Shown: piece by piece, positions 24,561 through 36,640 of the stretch | Layout: the number at the start of each line of letters is the position of its first letter | Numbering within the stretch: position 1 is the first letter of the stretch | From: Dipteronia dyeriana | Taxonomy: Eukaryota > Streptophyta > Magnoliopsida > Sapindales > Sapindaceae | Length of the DNA: 64,000 nt | Direction of reading: 5' to 3' | Assembly (NCBI GenBank): GCA_032871835.1 | Contig: CM065300.1 | Coordinates: 70,505,192-70,569,191 of the forward strand | Position numbers and translations under genes: made by a program | The notes under the pieces: generated by a model | Seen by the model: the letters and a program-made list of their open reading frames with translations, nothing else | What the model was told of the DNA's origin: nothing | Databases searched by the model: none

Positions 24561-25648
24561 GGAATAATTATTTTCCACCTGAAGTTTATTATATTAGACA
24601 TTTTACACCTCTAATTTCAGTAATGACTATTTATCTCCTACAAATAAAAATATTATATATTTTATCCTTTTAGTTTCAGTAATAACTATTTTCCCTTTTA
24701 AAAACTAAAATATTAGACATTTTACCACTAACTATTAGGTAGTCCGTTAATCAACAACTTTGATCATCAAAAATCAATTAAATGATCTTATTACCCTAAA
24801 ACATATTAGCTATGCCCCCTAATGACACCACTAATTTTTTTTAAAGAAAAAAAAACTAATAAAAGTATTTAAAAAAAAACATAATTGAAAATAAAAAAAA
24901 ATAAAATTTAATTAAACTTTTAAAAAAATTCAGTATTTCAAAAAAATATATTAATGTTTCTTACATTATTTTTACATTAATTTAAAATTTTATTTATGTT
25001 TACATTTCATTCTTTATATTAATCTTTTTTAAATGAAATTTTTATTTTTACATTTCATTATTTATATTAATATTTTTTAAATAAATTATTCAGTATTTAA
25101 AAAAAATGTTTTTTACATTAATTTAAAAATGTATTTATTTTTTCATTTCATTCTTTGTATTAATGTTTTTTAAATGAAATTTTTATTTTTATTTTTACAT
25201 TTCATTCTTTATATTAATATTTAAAAAAAAATATTTGTACATTTAATTCTTTATATTTATTTTTGTTTAAATAAATTTTTTTATTAAAGTTAAATTAAAT
25301 TTTATAATTTTTTATTTTCAATTATGTTTTTTTAAATACTTTATTAGTTTTAATTATTATTTTTTTCTGATTTTTTTTATTTAAAAACAATTAGTGGTGT
25401 CATTATATATGTTAAAGGGTAATAATGTCATTTAATTGATTTTTTGGCCTTCAAAGTTGTTGACTAACGGACTTTCTAATGGTTAGGGGGTAAAATATCT
25501 GATATTTTGATTTTTAGGGGGGGGGGAGTAAAAATATCTAATATTTTTATTTTTATTTTTAGGAGGTAAATAATCATTACTGAAACTGAAACTATAGGAG
25601 ATAAAGTGTCTAATATGATAAACTGTAGAGAGGAAAATGATTATATCC
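24561..25648. mobile_element. Foldback element with arms of about 260-270 bases and an AT-rich core
   Basis: The left arm (24561 to about 24830, starting GGAATAATTATTTTCC) pairs with the right arm (about 25389-25648, ending GGAAAATGATTATATCC) along most of its length. Shared words include ttatNatattagaca, cagtaatga, tatttNcctcct, agtccgttaNtcaacaactttg and aatcaattaaatga. The core 24840-25385 is almost pure A/T with repeats of tttttacatttcattctttatattaat. Flanks are T runs, so a 9-bp duplication of the type ttttttttA is possible but not provable. A Mutator-like origin is likely. Confidence 0.75.
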
Positions 25649-25822
25649 ATTTTTTTAATAATACTTAGACTCGCATCGCTCATATTTGTATTAAAGACAC
25701 CTAGATGGGAAACTTTGTTTATTTTGCACTCAAACCCCTAGCTTTAGTGACGTTGAATAGTTGACGCTAGCCATATTTGGCGTATGAGAAGTCCATAATA
25801 CCCTTACATACATATAGATTAA

Positions 25823-26130
25823 GTGCTCGTTTGGTTGAGTTTTCTACTGTCTCAAAAGATCTACGAACATCTATATGAATTTTTTAGAATTGTTTGGTTG
25901 AACTTTTCATATTGTCTATTTTAAATTGAGTAGAGGTTAGTAGAGTTTAAATATCTACACGGTAACAACTCATGGGGAGGTACTTCTCCAAATTAGTATT
26001 TTTTTTTTAAATATCTACCAACCAAACCACTATATATTTTTTCTAAAAGAAAAACTCTACTTATAATAGATTTACTATATGTAGATTTTTTACCAATAGA
26101 GGTTTTTCAAGAACCCAACCAAACAAACTC
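25823..26130. mobile_element. MITE with TTTGGTTG terminal repeats
   Basis: The left end GTGCTCGTTTGGTTGAGTT and the reverse of the right end (GAGTTTGTTTGGTTGGGTT) match. Flanks are TAA (25820-25822) and CAA (26131-26133), an imperfect Harbinger-like target. Internal words ctacaNNtagag pair across the element. Non-coding, 308 bases. Confidence 0.55.
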
Positions 26131-26152
26131 CAATAATGACAATATAAAATAT

Positions 26153-26323
26153 GAAAAATGTTATATAACCCAAATAATTAATACAAATTTCAACTCAAAT
26201 GATATGGCAAGTGAGTTATCATCACCACACACAACATAAGATGACGTGGTTAATAAAAAACCACTTGCCATATCATTTTGGATTGAAATTTGGAATAAAT
26301 TTTTGGGTTATCTAGCATTGGTG
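26153..26323. mobile_element. Short palindromic MITE with 9-bp target duplication
   Basis: The 171-base element is nearly all inverted repeat. The left arm ends ...aaatgatatggcaagtg and the right arm starts cacttgccatatcatttt; both outer ends carry ATAACCCAAA-type words. The direct repeat ataaaatat is on both sides (26144-26152 and 26324-26332). The 9-bp duplication points to Mutator-like mobilisation. Confidence 0.8.
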
Positions 26324-26420
26324 ATAAAATATATGTGCACCAGTGCATGAATGGACCAATGTATTGCAGACTGTTCCTAAAAATAATTAAATGAATAACT
26401 AAAGATGGAACCCACCTTAC

Positions 26421-26637
26421 GCATTGATTTAGCTCAAATGGTCATGTATTTTCCTTCACATTCGTGATAGGGGTCTTAAGTCTTACATGTATACAAAATC
26501 ATTTTGTGGGGAGACTTCTCCTTTTTAGTGCGGGTTGCTTTTCAAATCGTGCTTTGTAGTTTTCGATCTTGATAGATTCCATCAGAACCTTGACTCGACC
26601 AATATCGAACTTCAAAAAAAAAAAAGAAAAAAAATAC
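26421..26637 (+). mobile_element. Candidate tRNA-derived SINE
   Basis: TAGCTCAAATGG at about 26430 fits a pol III A box. A weak B-box-like ggtcttaagtc follows at about 26470, and the segment ends in an A-rich tail of about 24 bases (26614-26637). Length and tail fit a plant SINE. The B box is poor and no target duplication was found, so this is tentative. Confidence 0.4.
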
Positions 26638-27484
26638 CACATTTCCAATAGCCTCATTGATTGATGTTGGGTCCAAATGGAAAAGTCACAAATTGAAAAA
26701 GGATGATCACATTAACAAAAGATGAAGATTGTCAATTCACGACTTTTTTTGTTTTTGATCAAATCATCAAAACACTCCTAAGTATAACAATGTTTTGACC
26801 GAGAGAAATCGTCATGATCTCCATGGATATGGAAAATCTGTTTTTCTTATTGTTTTTAAAGTTTTTTATTTTAACTATTATTTTATTTAAATAAATTGAT
26901 TTTAAAGGTTAAATTTATCTTTTTACATGTCAAATGTTTGGACATGTGTTAGTCTTATAATGAACTAGAATTAAAATATAAATGATAGTTAAAATTTACT
27001 AACGAAAGTTAATAAGAGAGAGCAATTAGAGACTTGTAAAAAATGAGAGATTAGTTTAATGAAAAACAAAACATTTGTTGAACTATTTGAAATTAAGAAA
27101 AATGTTTGTGGCGTTTTAGTTAATTGCCATAAGTTTTTATAAAAAAACCAAGGTTGTGAGTGTAATTTTCCATCTGTTGAAAATATGTCTACCTAAAAGC
27201 CAAAGCAACAAACAGTGAAGAGGTGACTTTTTTTTATATATATATTTTAATTTTGTTAATTTTTTATTTTATTTTATGAAACACAGTGAAGAGGTGACTA
27301 CGAGACAGGTAAAAATGCAATTTTCTTTTTCTTTTGAAAGTCCTTCTACCTTGTATTAAACAATTTTGTTCTAATGAAAAATTATCCTTTATTTGTTTTA
27401 AGAAAAACATATTTAATTATGAGTTAATTCTCTACTTTACCCTTAAATTTATTGGAATATTAACTTTTGTTCATTCTCGATAAA
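26638..27484. other. Intergenic region left of E1
   Basis: AT-rich. The words cagtgaagaggtgact occur at about 27213 and 27284, a local direct repeat around a T/A-rich stretch. No gene is recognised. Confidence 0.4.
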
Positions 27485-27501
27485 GGATACTAGTTGACAT
27501 A

Positions 27502-28349
27502 TATTGACCGATTTCTTAATGTGTGAGAAAAGTCAGTAAGATTTGGATTTTAGTTGTAATCTTAAAGAGAAAGAGAAAGAGAAAGAGAATATGATTGGAC
27601 ACAAGTTTTACGTTGTAAAACTCCGATAACCAGAGAAACGTTCACGGGTGGTTGAATAAACAACCGAGCCAAAATCCACTATTGAAATAAAAATTTACAA
27701 CTCTCGATCTCTCCTTTCTCTCTGTTTTCTTCTATATCTTTTTCTGACGAGATTATGAGTCTATTTATATGTGCATAGAACCCTAATCCTTTTTGTACAA
27801 GTAATGAAAGATTTTTGTATTTAATTATGATTGGTTACTTGTTTGGAATAGTCTGTCTTCTTTCCTATTTCCGAGATTTGTATAGAGATCGAATAGGACT
27901 CTAGTGATATAGTTCAGTTAGGACTTATTTCCTTATAAATAGTTTTTTGAAGAAATAAAATTGTTATTTGATTTGGAACCTTTTTCCTGTTTGGTATTCT
28001 ATTCTTCTTGGAATTCTTTTTCGACGCAGATATCTTTGCGTATTTTAACATGTTTCTTGGTTCGTTTGCGAATTATGTGATAGGCTTCTTTATTCCGGCT
28101 TCTTCATATTTGTCCCGAGTAGAACACGACGTCAGTTGATCCGGAGTGACGTCAACTGATCCCGAGTAGAATATGACGTCAGCTGATCCCGAGTAGGTTT
28201 TGCTTAATACTCGTTTTTATATTTACTCGGGTTCCTCTTGTTTGGTGATATCTTGCGGAATATTTTCTGAATGCCTATTCGGACGTCCACCTGACAATTT
28301 TATCCTCTTTGTCGATGACGTGTACATCTGATAAAATTTACATATGACA
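27502..28349 (-). repeat. E1 3' LTR (left)
   Basis: In coding orientation it begins TGTCATATGTAAATTTTATC. Its terminal dinucleotide at the other end is degraded (TATTGACC on + where the partner LTR has TGTTGACG). A polypurine tract AAGGGGG lies just outside (28350-28359 complement). A TATA-like ATATAAATAGA lies at about 27759-27770 on the minus strand. TGACGTCA occurs at 28147 and 28174. Confidence 0.9.
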
Positions 28350-28726
28350 ATACCCCCTTAAAATATTTTTGCCGAATATGGATTCGTTCCAAGCAAAAGT
28401 ATTTTAATCAACCCTTCAATCTTTTACGTCTCATTAACGCCAGAGTAAATGTCTTGTCATAATGATGTGTCTTGTCATAATGATGTGTCTTAATGGTGAC
28501 CATGTAAATTCAATTTGCCCTTTCACGCGAGATCTCAATGATTGCGACGTTTTGGAGTCCTGACGGTCTTGGTCAGTTCTTCTCTCAACACGTGTCTTTT
28601 ACCGTTTCATTTTTCGATACCATTTATGAGAAACGACCTATGTGTCTCCTAGTACTCTGCCTACATCATCAAATTTGTCCTTGATTTTCCCCGCCTTGAG
28701 ATCCTAGGGTTTTGTGCTATTGTCCC

Positions 28727-28733
28727 TTTAAAT
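28727..28733 (+). promoter_or_regulatory. TATA-like box of the antisense gene in E1
   Basis: TTTAAAT lies 147 bases before the ATG at 28874. The same heptamer stands 144 bases before the matching ATG in E2 (53289-53295), after a shared cgccttgaNatcctagggtt. Conservation between diverged copies supports a promoter role; this is inference. Confidence 0.45.
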
Positions 28734-28873
28734 GCTCCACTGAACGGAGTTGCCCTGGTTTATCCTTGGAGACAAACCAGAAATTTTCCAACCCATAATT
28801 CTTTGCGTAGAAAATCTCTACTCTCCGTTGAAGTTTTTTACCACAGGTTTCTCCACTCAAAAGATTAGTTTTA

Positions 28874-31802
28874 ATGGATCCATCTTTCCGTCATCGTCTT
28901 TTCACTAAAGCTCTTGAAGCGTTTGATCGTGGAGATTTTCAACTGGTTTCTTAAGCTCGTAGATTATTGGGGGAAATCCCTTTTGATAAACCCCCTTTTT
29001 TAGATGTTGACGTTTCTGGGCTTTACCCTAACGCTCGTTTTAGCTCTGAATCATCTAGTTAAGAATCTGTCGTTTCTGGTCACAGGGTACCTCTTCGATC
29101 AAGGATGGGGAAACATCAAAGTAAGAGTGAAGTCCACAAGCACAACTCGGGCAGCGTTCGAATCAGGAAACGAATTATTGATGAGAATAACGTTGAAGAG
29201 GAGTTTAGAAAATCTCGTCTTACTTTTTCTATTGATCGCCCGAGTGGGTATGATGTCGAGCCGAATGTGGTCAGGGAAGATGAGATCGGGAAGTATCGTG
29301 CTCGATTCGACTTGGATGATTCAGTTACACTGTCTTCTGTCGGTGATAGAGCCGTATGGAACCTTCCCCCGGGCATGGTGGAAATTTATGGGTCCATGCT
29401 TTGTTGTGGTGTCACTCTTCCTTTTCAACCGTTTATTGTCTGGTTTCTGGCTCGCTCCAACCCAACTGGCTCTCTCCAACCCAACTGGCCCCGAACAACT
29501 ACAAGATCTTGATATGCATGTGGCATATGTGGAGCCGGATGAACCTTTTGCCACCTTCCCTGAGTGAGATCAGGCACTTCTACACTCTAAGGCAATCTGG
29601 TCAGACAGGGACTTATTTTCTCATGTCTAATCCGTCAGATTGCTGGGTCCCTGAGGGGAAAAAAGTGAATCGGAGAGTTGACACCTTCGATGAGGCCAAA
29701 AAGAAGGGCTTTGTATGGGGATTCCCTTCTTCCAACAAGTACCGAAAGAACAATTGGTTTTTTGCTGGAGGGAACCTTGGACTTTAAGTTACTCTTTCGG
29801 TCGAGGAGAATCGGTCGGTGCTAAGGGTTCCCCGTTTTTTCTGTTCCCCTGATGTATGAAACAAGAAAAAACTTGAATTCTCTGATACTGAACTGACCAG
29901 ACTTACTCAGGCTGCGGTTCGTACTTTTGAAAAAATGAGCAGGTCTTATCTTTTCAATGAGAAGAAGATGATAGAACTTGGCTTCTTTAGCCAGATTTCA
30001 GGCTACCGTAGGTGATGTAAGTGACCTTCCTACCCCTTCCCCTTTTTTATGTTGCTTTATATATTCTGACTTGATTCTTTTTATCATTTTTTTAAGTGTA
30101 TGACTCGGACATCGTCTGCGACATCCAAGCTCGCCAAGTGAAATCAATCCTTCAGGCGAGCCAAAAAGAAACTTCTCGTCAAAGCAAAGAAGGCGTTGCC
30201 CCGTTTAAGTCAGACGAGGTTCCTGATGAGGCTAACGAGTAGATCCCTGAATATATCCATGAATAAGTCATCCGACCGATCGCAGGGGAATCTAGTGGTC
30301 CGAACGGCCCAGCTAACTGCACTCAGGAATTACCTGAAGATGGGGGGAGGCAAAGTGATGGTCTTGGTGAAGGGCCCGGTGAGTCGAGCTCCCCGGTTGA
30401 GGTTCCTACCGAGCAATTGATTGCCAGGGATAGAGATAAAACCTCTGATGGATAAGTAAATATAGATCCTAACTTTTTTGAGTCCTTTTGGGATGATGAT
30501 TGGGAAGACCCTTCAGCTGATCTCAGCTTCCACCGTACTAGGGCTGAGAAACGGAAAGCGGTTGATTCTCATGCTTGTCCTCAAAAGGTCCCTCGGGTAG
30601 TTTCATTCATAGACTCAAGTGATGAGGATACTGAGGCCGAGATTCCCCCGAATGTTCATGTTGAAGCATCAGCATGAGCGGAATCTTCTAACCCGAATAA
30701 GGGCTCCTTCCCTTCCGGGGTTGAAGATGTAAGGGTTGAACCTTCGGGAGATCCTTCCTATCCTTCTCCTAGGATATGCTGAAGGCGATGTCATCTGGTC
30801 AGGCTTTCATCTGGGATGATCACTGGAGCCATTTTAGGGGAGCTTTTTTATCGAACCGTCTTCAGAATAATTTCAACGGCGCATCTTATGTAAGTCTTAC
30901 TCCATCTTTTTTTTTGCTTGCTAGATTTTTAATCTAGTTTCCTTGTAGATGGTGGCCGATTTTGCTGAGCTGGTTCAGACACAACATCAAGCTGATCGAA
31001 TAAGGAGTCTTGAAGCTCAACTGAAGGAGAGTGAGGATAGCCGTGCTCGGGTTGAATCGGCTAATCAAAAGAAGGTGGGCTTTGCCCAAATGTTTGTCGA
31101 CCACTATTTGGCTAAGCAAGTGGAAGCTGAGGAAAGAGCTTCTTTGGCAGAGGAGAAGGCTATATCGCTTTAAAACTTATTGTCTTCTGCCCAGGAGTCG
31201 ATGCTTAAAGCAGAACAGGAAGCGGAGCAGTCCAAGTCATGCTATGAATAGAAGATTAAAGACTTGGAACACCAAGCTTTGACGGTTGAGTCCCTATCCT
31301 AGGAGACCAGGCTAGAACTTGAAGTCCAGGGGGTCGACCATTTTAAAAGATCCCCAGCTTACGATGCCCTTCTCCTTCGAGAATTTCAATGAAGGATAGT
31401 TTCAGCTGGTGAATATTTTAAGGTCAAGAATCGGGCAACTGAAAAGGCCCGAACTAATTGGGAGCTGTCGATCAAGAACCACGTGGACCGGTCCCTGGAA
31501 TCTCTTCGGACTCAGATGAAAGAGTTGAGAGCTTACTGCCACAATCGAGGCAAAAAGCCCCATCCTATGCATTTGGAGGTTCCATCAGAGCACTCTCTCT
31601 CGACCTTTTATGCAGTCAGAAACCCGGTGTAGAAGGCTTGGTGCCTGATGTTGGCCCGATCCCTGGTAAAGATTACACTGAATGGATGGATGATTCGGTC
31701 AACACAATTACTTGGCCTTCAAATGAAAGTCTCCTAAATGAGTATGAAATGGTGCCTGACCCGAGCATTGGCAAGAGTTCGAAATCCTCTTCTCAGCCTT
31801 AG
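28874..31802 (+). pseudogene. E1 antisense gene: Transposase_28-like / coiled-coil protein, broken
   Basis: Opposite to gag-pol. Exon 1 is 28874-30016, intron 30017-30096 (GTAAGT...AAG), exon 2 30097-30889, intron 30890-30948, exon 3 30949-31802. Exon 1 holds MVEIYGSMLCCGVTLPFQPF, the pattern of the Pfam 'putative gypsy type transposon' domain (PF04195). Exon 2 is acidic and low complexity. Exon 3 is coiled coil (RIRSLEAQLKESEDSRARVE) followed by conserved VQGVDHFKRSPAYDALLLRE. Damage: TAA after QLVS near 28952, a stop near 29061, a 22-base duplication and frameshift near 29455-29490, and stops in exons 2 and 3. Splice sites and the end match the E2 copy. Molecular function is unknown. Confidence 0.75.
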
Positions 31803-31841
31803 TCATTTTTTTGTAAAGATTCTTTTGTAAAGATTTTTATC

Positions 31842-31847
31842 AATAAA
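31842..31847 (+). terminator. Poly(A) signal of the E1 antisense gene
   Basis: AATAAA lies 40 bases after the TAG at 31800-31802. E2 has AATAAA at the matching place (56443-56448). Confidence 0.5.
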
Positions 31848-31974
31848 AGTCGTACTATTTAATTTCATTAAACCAAATGGTCTAATCTGACTCATTACTT
31901 AAGAAATTTCACCGAGTACCGAGTAACGAGTACCGAATATCTTATCTAACTTGGTTTTATTATTTGGAGTCTCT

Positions 31975-32255
31975 TCTAATGCCGAGTATCTTATTGACCT
32001 GGCTAACGCAATCTGCCAAATCTTGATAAAATGGCTGATGTTTGTACCAAGTATCTTATTAAACTGGCTAATGCACTCTGCCAAGTATCTCATTAAACTG
32101 ACAAATGCAATCTGTGCCAAGTATCTTATTAAACTGGCTAATGCAATCTGTGCCAAGTATCTTATTAAACTGGCTAATGCAATCTGTGCCAAGTATCTTA
32201 TTAAATTGGCTAATGCAATCTTTTTGTGCCAAGTATCTTATTAAGCTGGCTTTAT
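31975..32255. repeat. E1 tandem array, 36-bp unit
   Basis: The best copies run from about 32080: gccaagtatcttattaaa then ctggctaatgcaatctgt, 36 bases each, three to four times, with more degenerate copies to the left. Because 36 is a multiple of three, both strands show long open frames with 12-residue repeats; these are not genes. The core recurs in the 91-bp array of E2. Confidence 0.9.
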
Positions 32256-32782
32256 ATTAACCAGGTCATCTTGAAACAAGCGAGTAGGTTTACTCGTATT
32301 TCATACTCGATTGTTACCCAAACATTACATCAAGGCTTACAATGATCATATGTTCGAGTCCTTGCACAAGTTACCAATGACGTCTCCCTAGTTTGTCTGT
32401 GCAAGGGTTAGCCGAATCGTTAAGCTTTTTCGAACAGCTTAACACAGCTGCGCATTTCATCGGGATTTTCCCCTATAGCGTCCCGAGCCGTTTTCCAGAA
32501 TCTGGTGCATTTGGTGCATCTGGTTTGCCTTTTTGCTAAGGTCGACTGACGTTACTCGATTGGCGTGCTCCTCCGAGCTTCTCCACCCATTCGGGAATTA
32601 ACAGTCCCGAGTATTCTATTTACATGTTCTTATTATCATGCTCTTCCATATGTTATCATATGCTTTATATTTCGAAAATCCCGAGTTTTGATTTTTATTT
32701 AAACTTCAAAACCAATAATGATTTAAATTTCAAAGTTAATAATTGACCTGACTAAAATTATCCTAACTAAAAGGAAACAAAA
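32256..32782. other. E1 conserved non-coding segment between array and integrase
   Basis: Similar to E2 56890-57446 (shared tcatcttgaaacaNgc, acattacatcaaggct, ttcgagtccttNNgcaa). No frame is kept; probably untranslated or regulatory sequence of the element. Confidence 0.5.
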
Positions 32783-34010
32783 TTAAGGATAGAAAATCTT
32801 CAAGTATTGGGTGTTGCATGGTCGGGGTAAGACCCCTCCATCTGGACGTGCAATCCAATATGCTCCATGGCCAGCTACTTCTTCAATCTTGTACGGGTTT
32901 TCCCACTTGTTAGCCAAGGAACCTGCAGCTTTATTTTTTGTATTCAGCGACACCTTTCTGAGTACCAGGTCTCCCAGTTGGAATCTCCTGACTCGAACGT
33001 GAGAGTTTTAGAGGTGAGCTACCCTTTGTTGATATGCCATATTTCGTATTCGGGACTTCTCTCTTTTCTCTTCTAGCTCATCTAGACTTTGCAACAGCAT
33101 ATCGACATTTTGGTCTTCATTATATAGCCTAACCCTAGGTGATGCATATGATGTTTCTATAGGGATGACAACTTCTGTTCCAAACGCTAAAGTGAATGGA
33201 GTCTCTCCTGCCGAAGTTCTTGCTGTAGTTCGATATGCCTATAATACCTTGGAAAGTTTCTTGACCTAACTCCCTTTCTTGGCATCTGGCTTTGCTTTGA
33301 GTGTATGCTTGATGACCTTGTTTACTGCCTCAACTTGCCCATTTGTTTGAGGGTGGTCAGGCGTAGCGTAGTAATTATCAATCCGGTACTCTTTGCATAG
33401 CTGTCTGAATTTTAGATTATCGAACTAGGTGCCGTTGTCAGTGATGATAGTGTTCGGGACTCCAAACTTGTAGAGTATAATTTTCTTTATGAAATTTATG
33501 ATATTTGCTTATGTGATATGCACTAATGCTTCAGCTTCTGCTTCTGCCCACTTCGTGAAATAGTCAACAGCTAATATTGCATGTTTCGCTCCACCCATTG
33601 TTCTTGCTAGCATTGGGCCAATTAAGTCCAAGCCCTACATGGCAAATGGCCATGGGGACGTTAGGTTTATAAGTTGTTCTGGGGGCTGTCGGATATCATT
33701 AGCAACCCTTTGGCATGTATTGCAGCTATCCGAACATTGCTGTACATCTGAGAATAACGTGGGCCAGTAATAACCCTGCCTGAGTACTTTGTGTGCTAAA
33801 ATTTTACCCCCAGTATAGTTTCCACATACTCCTCCATGGATTTCCTGTAATATCTGAATTGTGTCGTTCTTTGATACACACTTTTGGAGTGTTCGAGAAA
33901 ACCCCCTTCTGTATAGCTCTCCCACGATTAATATGTATCTTGCAGACTGATACCTGATACGCTTGGCTTGTAGGAGATCTTCTGGGAGTATGCTTTTTTC
34001 CAAGAACCTT
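32783..34010 (-). pseudogene. E1 integrase, with stops
   Basis: Shows the HHCC zinc-binding region (EIHGG, LAHKVL, CNTCQRVAN), the DDE core with GLDLIGP, IITDNGT, and the Glu of QTNGQVEAVNK still present, and a C-terminal GPY-like region (WENPYKI). The end is TAA at 32783-32785. In-frame stops interrupt the core, among them one directly after IITDNGT and one after PFAM at about 33635. Integrase would join element cDNA to the chromosome. This copy is dead. Confidence 0.85.
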
Positions 34011-34059
34011 TTTAGCCGAGTTATCCTACCGTCTGGTGGTGTTTGGATTTCTGAAATTT

Positions 34060-34860
34060 CAAAGTTCTATGGCTTAGACGTGCTCGGTTTGAGGAGATGT
34101 GCGACCGGGATAGTTTTTGGTCTGATTGTGGTTATTGCTGATGCTATCTTGGACAAAGCATCTGCCTTTTCATTCTCCTCCCTAGGGATCTGTGCAATCT
34201 TATACTCTTTGAATTTCTGAAGGAGCTGTTTTGTTATGTCACGATAAGCTATCATGCCTTCATCTCTGGCTTGATACTCGTCCAGGACTTGGTTGAAGAC
34301 TACCTGTGAGTCGCTAAATATCTCGACCTCATCTGCTCCAAAAGCTATGCAGACTCTGAGTCCAGCTAGTAGTGCCTCGTACTTGGCTTGCTTATTCGTT
34401 GCTTTGAAGTCGAATCTCATGGCACACTCGACATCATCTCCTTCCGGGAAGCATACCACAATCCCTGCTCAGCTGCCGTGAGTGTTTGAAGAGCCATCGA
34501 CATATAATTTTCATGAGAAACTTTTGCCCAACATTTTTTTTGCTTCCAGGTTTGGTTATGTGAATTCTGCTATAAAATCCGCCACTACTTGACCTTTGAG
34601 AGACGTCATGAGGATGTACTGGATGTCGAGTTCACTTAGCTCGATTGCCCATTTGGTTAGTCTTCTTGAAATTTCTAGCTTCTGTAAAATTTACTTAAGT
34701 GGGCAATCGGTGAGGACCTGGATTGTATGGCTTTAGCTTCCTTGCTGTAGAAACCAATGCTAGGGCCATTTTTTCTGCTTGTGAATACCTGGTTCGGCTG
34801 GTAGAAGCGTCTTACTGGTATAGTACACTGGCCTTTGTACTCCATCCTCTGTTTTGACTA
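34060..34860 (-). pseudogene. E1 tandem RNase H domains (second one archaeal-type), broken
   Basis: 34067-34459 keeps the second RNase H: NKQAKYEALLAGLRVCIAFG, EIFSDSQVVFNQV and EKADALSKIAS, with one catalytic Glu replaced (AKYEALL where E2 has AEYEALL). Upstream to about 34860 are frame-broken pieces of the ordinary Gypsy RNase H. A second, archaeal-type RNase H after the first is characteristic of the Tat lineage. Confidence 0.75.
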
Positions 34861-35134
34861 GAACTGAGCTTGCTCCTAATTCTGTAATTGATATGTACAA
34901 GTGGAGTAACTCTCCCATTTTCGGTTTCGAAAGGATGGGAGTTTGCCCTAGGTACTCTTTGATTTTTAAGAATGCCTGCTCGCATTCTTCATTTCATTCG
35001 AGTCCTTTTCCATTTTTAATCACTTTAAAAAAGGGAGAACATTTGCCTGTGGCCTTTGAGATAAATCTACCCAAGGAAGCTAAGCATCATGTTCAGCGCT
35101 GCACTTCTTTTAGCGTCCTTGGTGAGATCATTTT

Positions 35135-35860
35135 TTATAGGGCTTGGATCTTTTCAAGGTTTACTTCGATTCCCCTTTGGTGAACTTGGAAACCCAGGAA
35201 CCTTCCTGAAGGAACTCCAAATAGGCACTTGTTCGGATTCAGCTTCATTTGGTATCTCCTTAAAACATCGAATGTCTCTCTTAGGTCCGTGGTATGCCTG
35301 TCTGCCGAGATTCTCTTGGTCAACATATCATCTATGTAAACTTTCATGTTTCTTTCTATTTGGCATGAGAAGATTCGGTTGACCAGCCTTTGGTATATTA
35401 CCCCTGTATTTTTTAACCCGAAGGGCATTACTGTGTAACAGTATAAGCCCTGATCGGTTGTGAACGCTGTTTTTTCTTTGTCAGCCTTGTTCATCCGGAT
35501 TTGGTTATATCCTGAGTAGGTGTCCATGAAACTGAGCAATTCGTGGCCCGACGTAGCATCAACCAATTGGTTTATCCTTGGCAGTGGAAAGCTGTCTTTT
35601 GGGCATGCTTTATTCAAATATGTGAAGTCTACATACATTCTCCACTGGCCGTTTTTCTTTTGGATGAGGACGACATTAGCTACCCATTGAGGGTAGCTGA
35701 TCTCTCTGATTGACCCTACAACGAGTAACTTGTCCACTTCCTACTTTACTGTCTGACTTCTTTTGAGATTGAAAGACCTTCTTTTTTGTATTACTGGTTT
35801 TACATTCGGGTCTACTGAGAGATGGTGAGATATTACTCGGGCATCTATCCCGGCCATGTC
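35135..35860 (-). pseudogene. E1 reverse transcriptase
   Basis: Carries ANVVLIQKKNGQWRMYVDFT, LSFMDTYSGYNQIRM, YTVMPFGLKNTGVIYQRLVN and the YxDD active site KVYIDDML, followed by the NPNKCLFGV and GRFLGFQVHQRGIEVN segments. The main open block is 35135-35737. Metal-binding Asp residues are present, but the frame is interrupted on both sides. Confidence 0.9.
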
Positions 35861-35914
35861 TTCATGACTCCTGACGAACACATCCTTGTATTCTTTGAGC
35901 AGATCAGTAAGGCT

Positions 35915-36640
35915 TTATTTGACTTTTTCTTCCAAATTGGCCCCGATCTTGATCTTCTTATCTGGTTCATCTTCTTTCAAGCTTAATTCTTCGATCGGTT
36001 CATTTTTGGATTTCTTTGGTTCTTCCCTTGGATCAAATTCGAATGATAATGACTCTTTGTTCTGCTTTAGCTGTGTTATGGCGTATACTTGTCCACCATT
36101 GTCTCTATCCTTGTAAACTGACAGATTAGCTCTTCGGGCCATCTCTTGGGACCCCTTGACTACTCGGACCCCCCGTTCGGTCGGGAATTTGATCATTAGG
36201 ACGTAAGTAGCTGTCACGGCCTTGGTTTTATTCAAGAATGGTCGACCTAACAGTGCATTGTAAGGCCAATTATCTAAGTCTACCACTACGAAATCAAGTA
36301 ATATTGTTCTCTGGCAAGGTGCTACTCCAATTTTTATGGGCAATTTTGTCGTCCCCAAAAACCTGACCTCAACTCCCTCAAACCCTTTGAGCGGGGTGTT
36401 AAAAGGCTCTAAATCCTTTTGATCCAATCTGAGTTGATTCTAGACTGCTACATTGAGAATATCAGTTGAATTATCATTGTTTATTAAAATTCTTCTGACT
36501 TATCTGTGTCCAATTCAGGCACTTATGACCAGGGCGTCATTTGGTCGAACATCGACCCTATGTGAGTCAGCTTATGTGAATATTATCGGATCTCATCCTT
36601 CCTTTACCCTTTTCAGGTCTGGTTCGACCGAGTTTACGTT
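35915..36640 (-). pseudogene. E1 aspartic protease and protease-RT linker
   Basis: 35915-36427 reads LDFVVVDLDNWPYNALLGRP and an acidic linker. Upstream, about 36430-36500, the protease active-site region reads INNDNST, where E2 has IDNGSS, and a TAG follows. The catalytic Asp is therefore Asn in E1. Confidence 0.75.

Noticed and set aside
29321..29554. Minus-strand frames inside the E1 antisense gene
   Set aside because: They are shadows of the + strand coding frame, which has conserved domain words and splice sites.
31899..32244. Open frames on both strands with 12-residue repeats
   Set aside because: They are a by-product of the 36-bp tandem unit (multiple of three), not a repeat protein gene.
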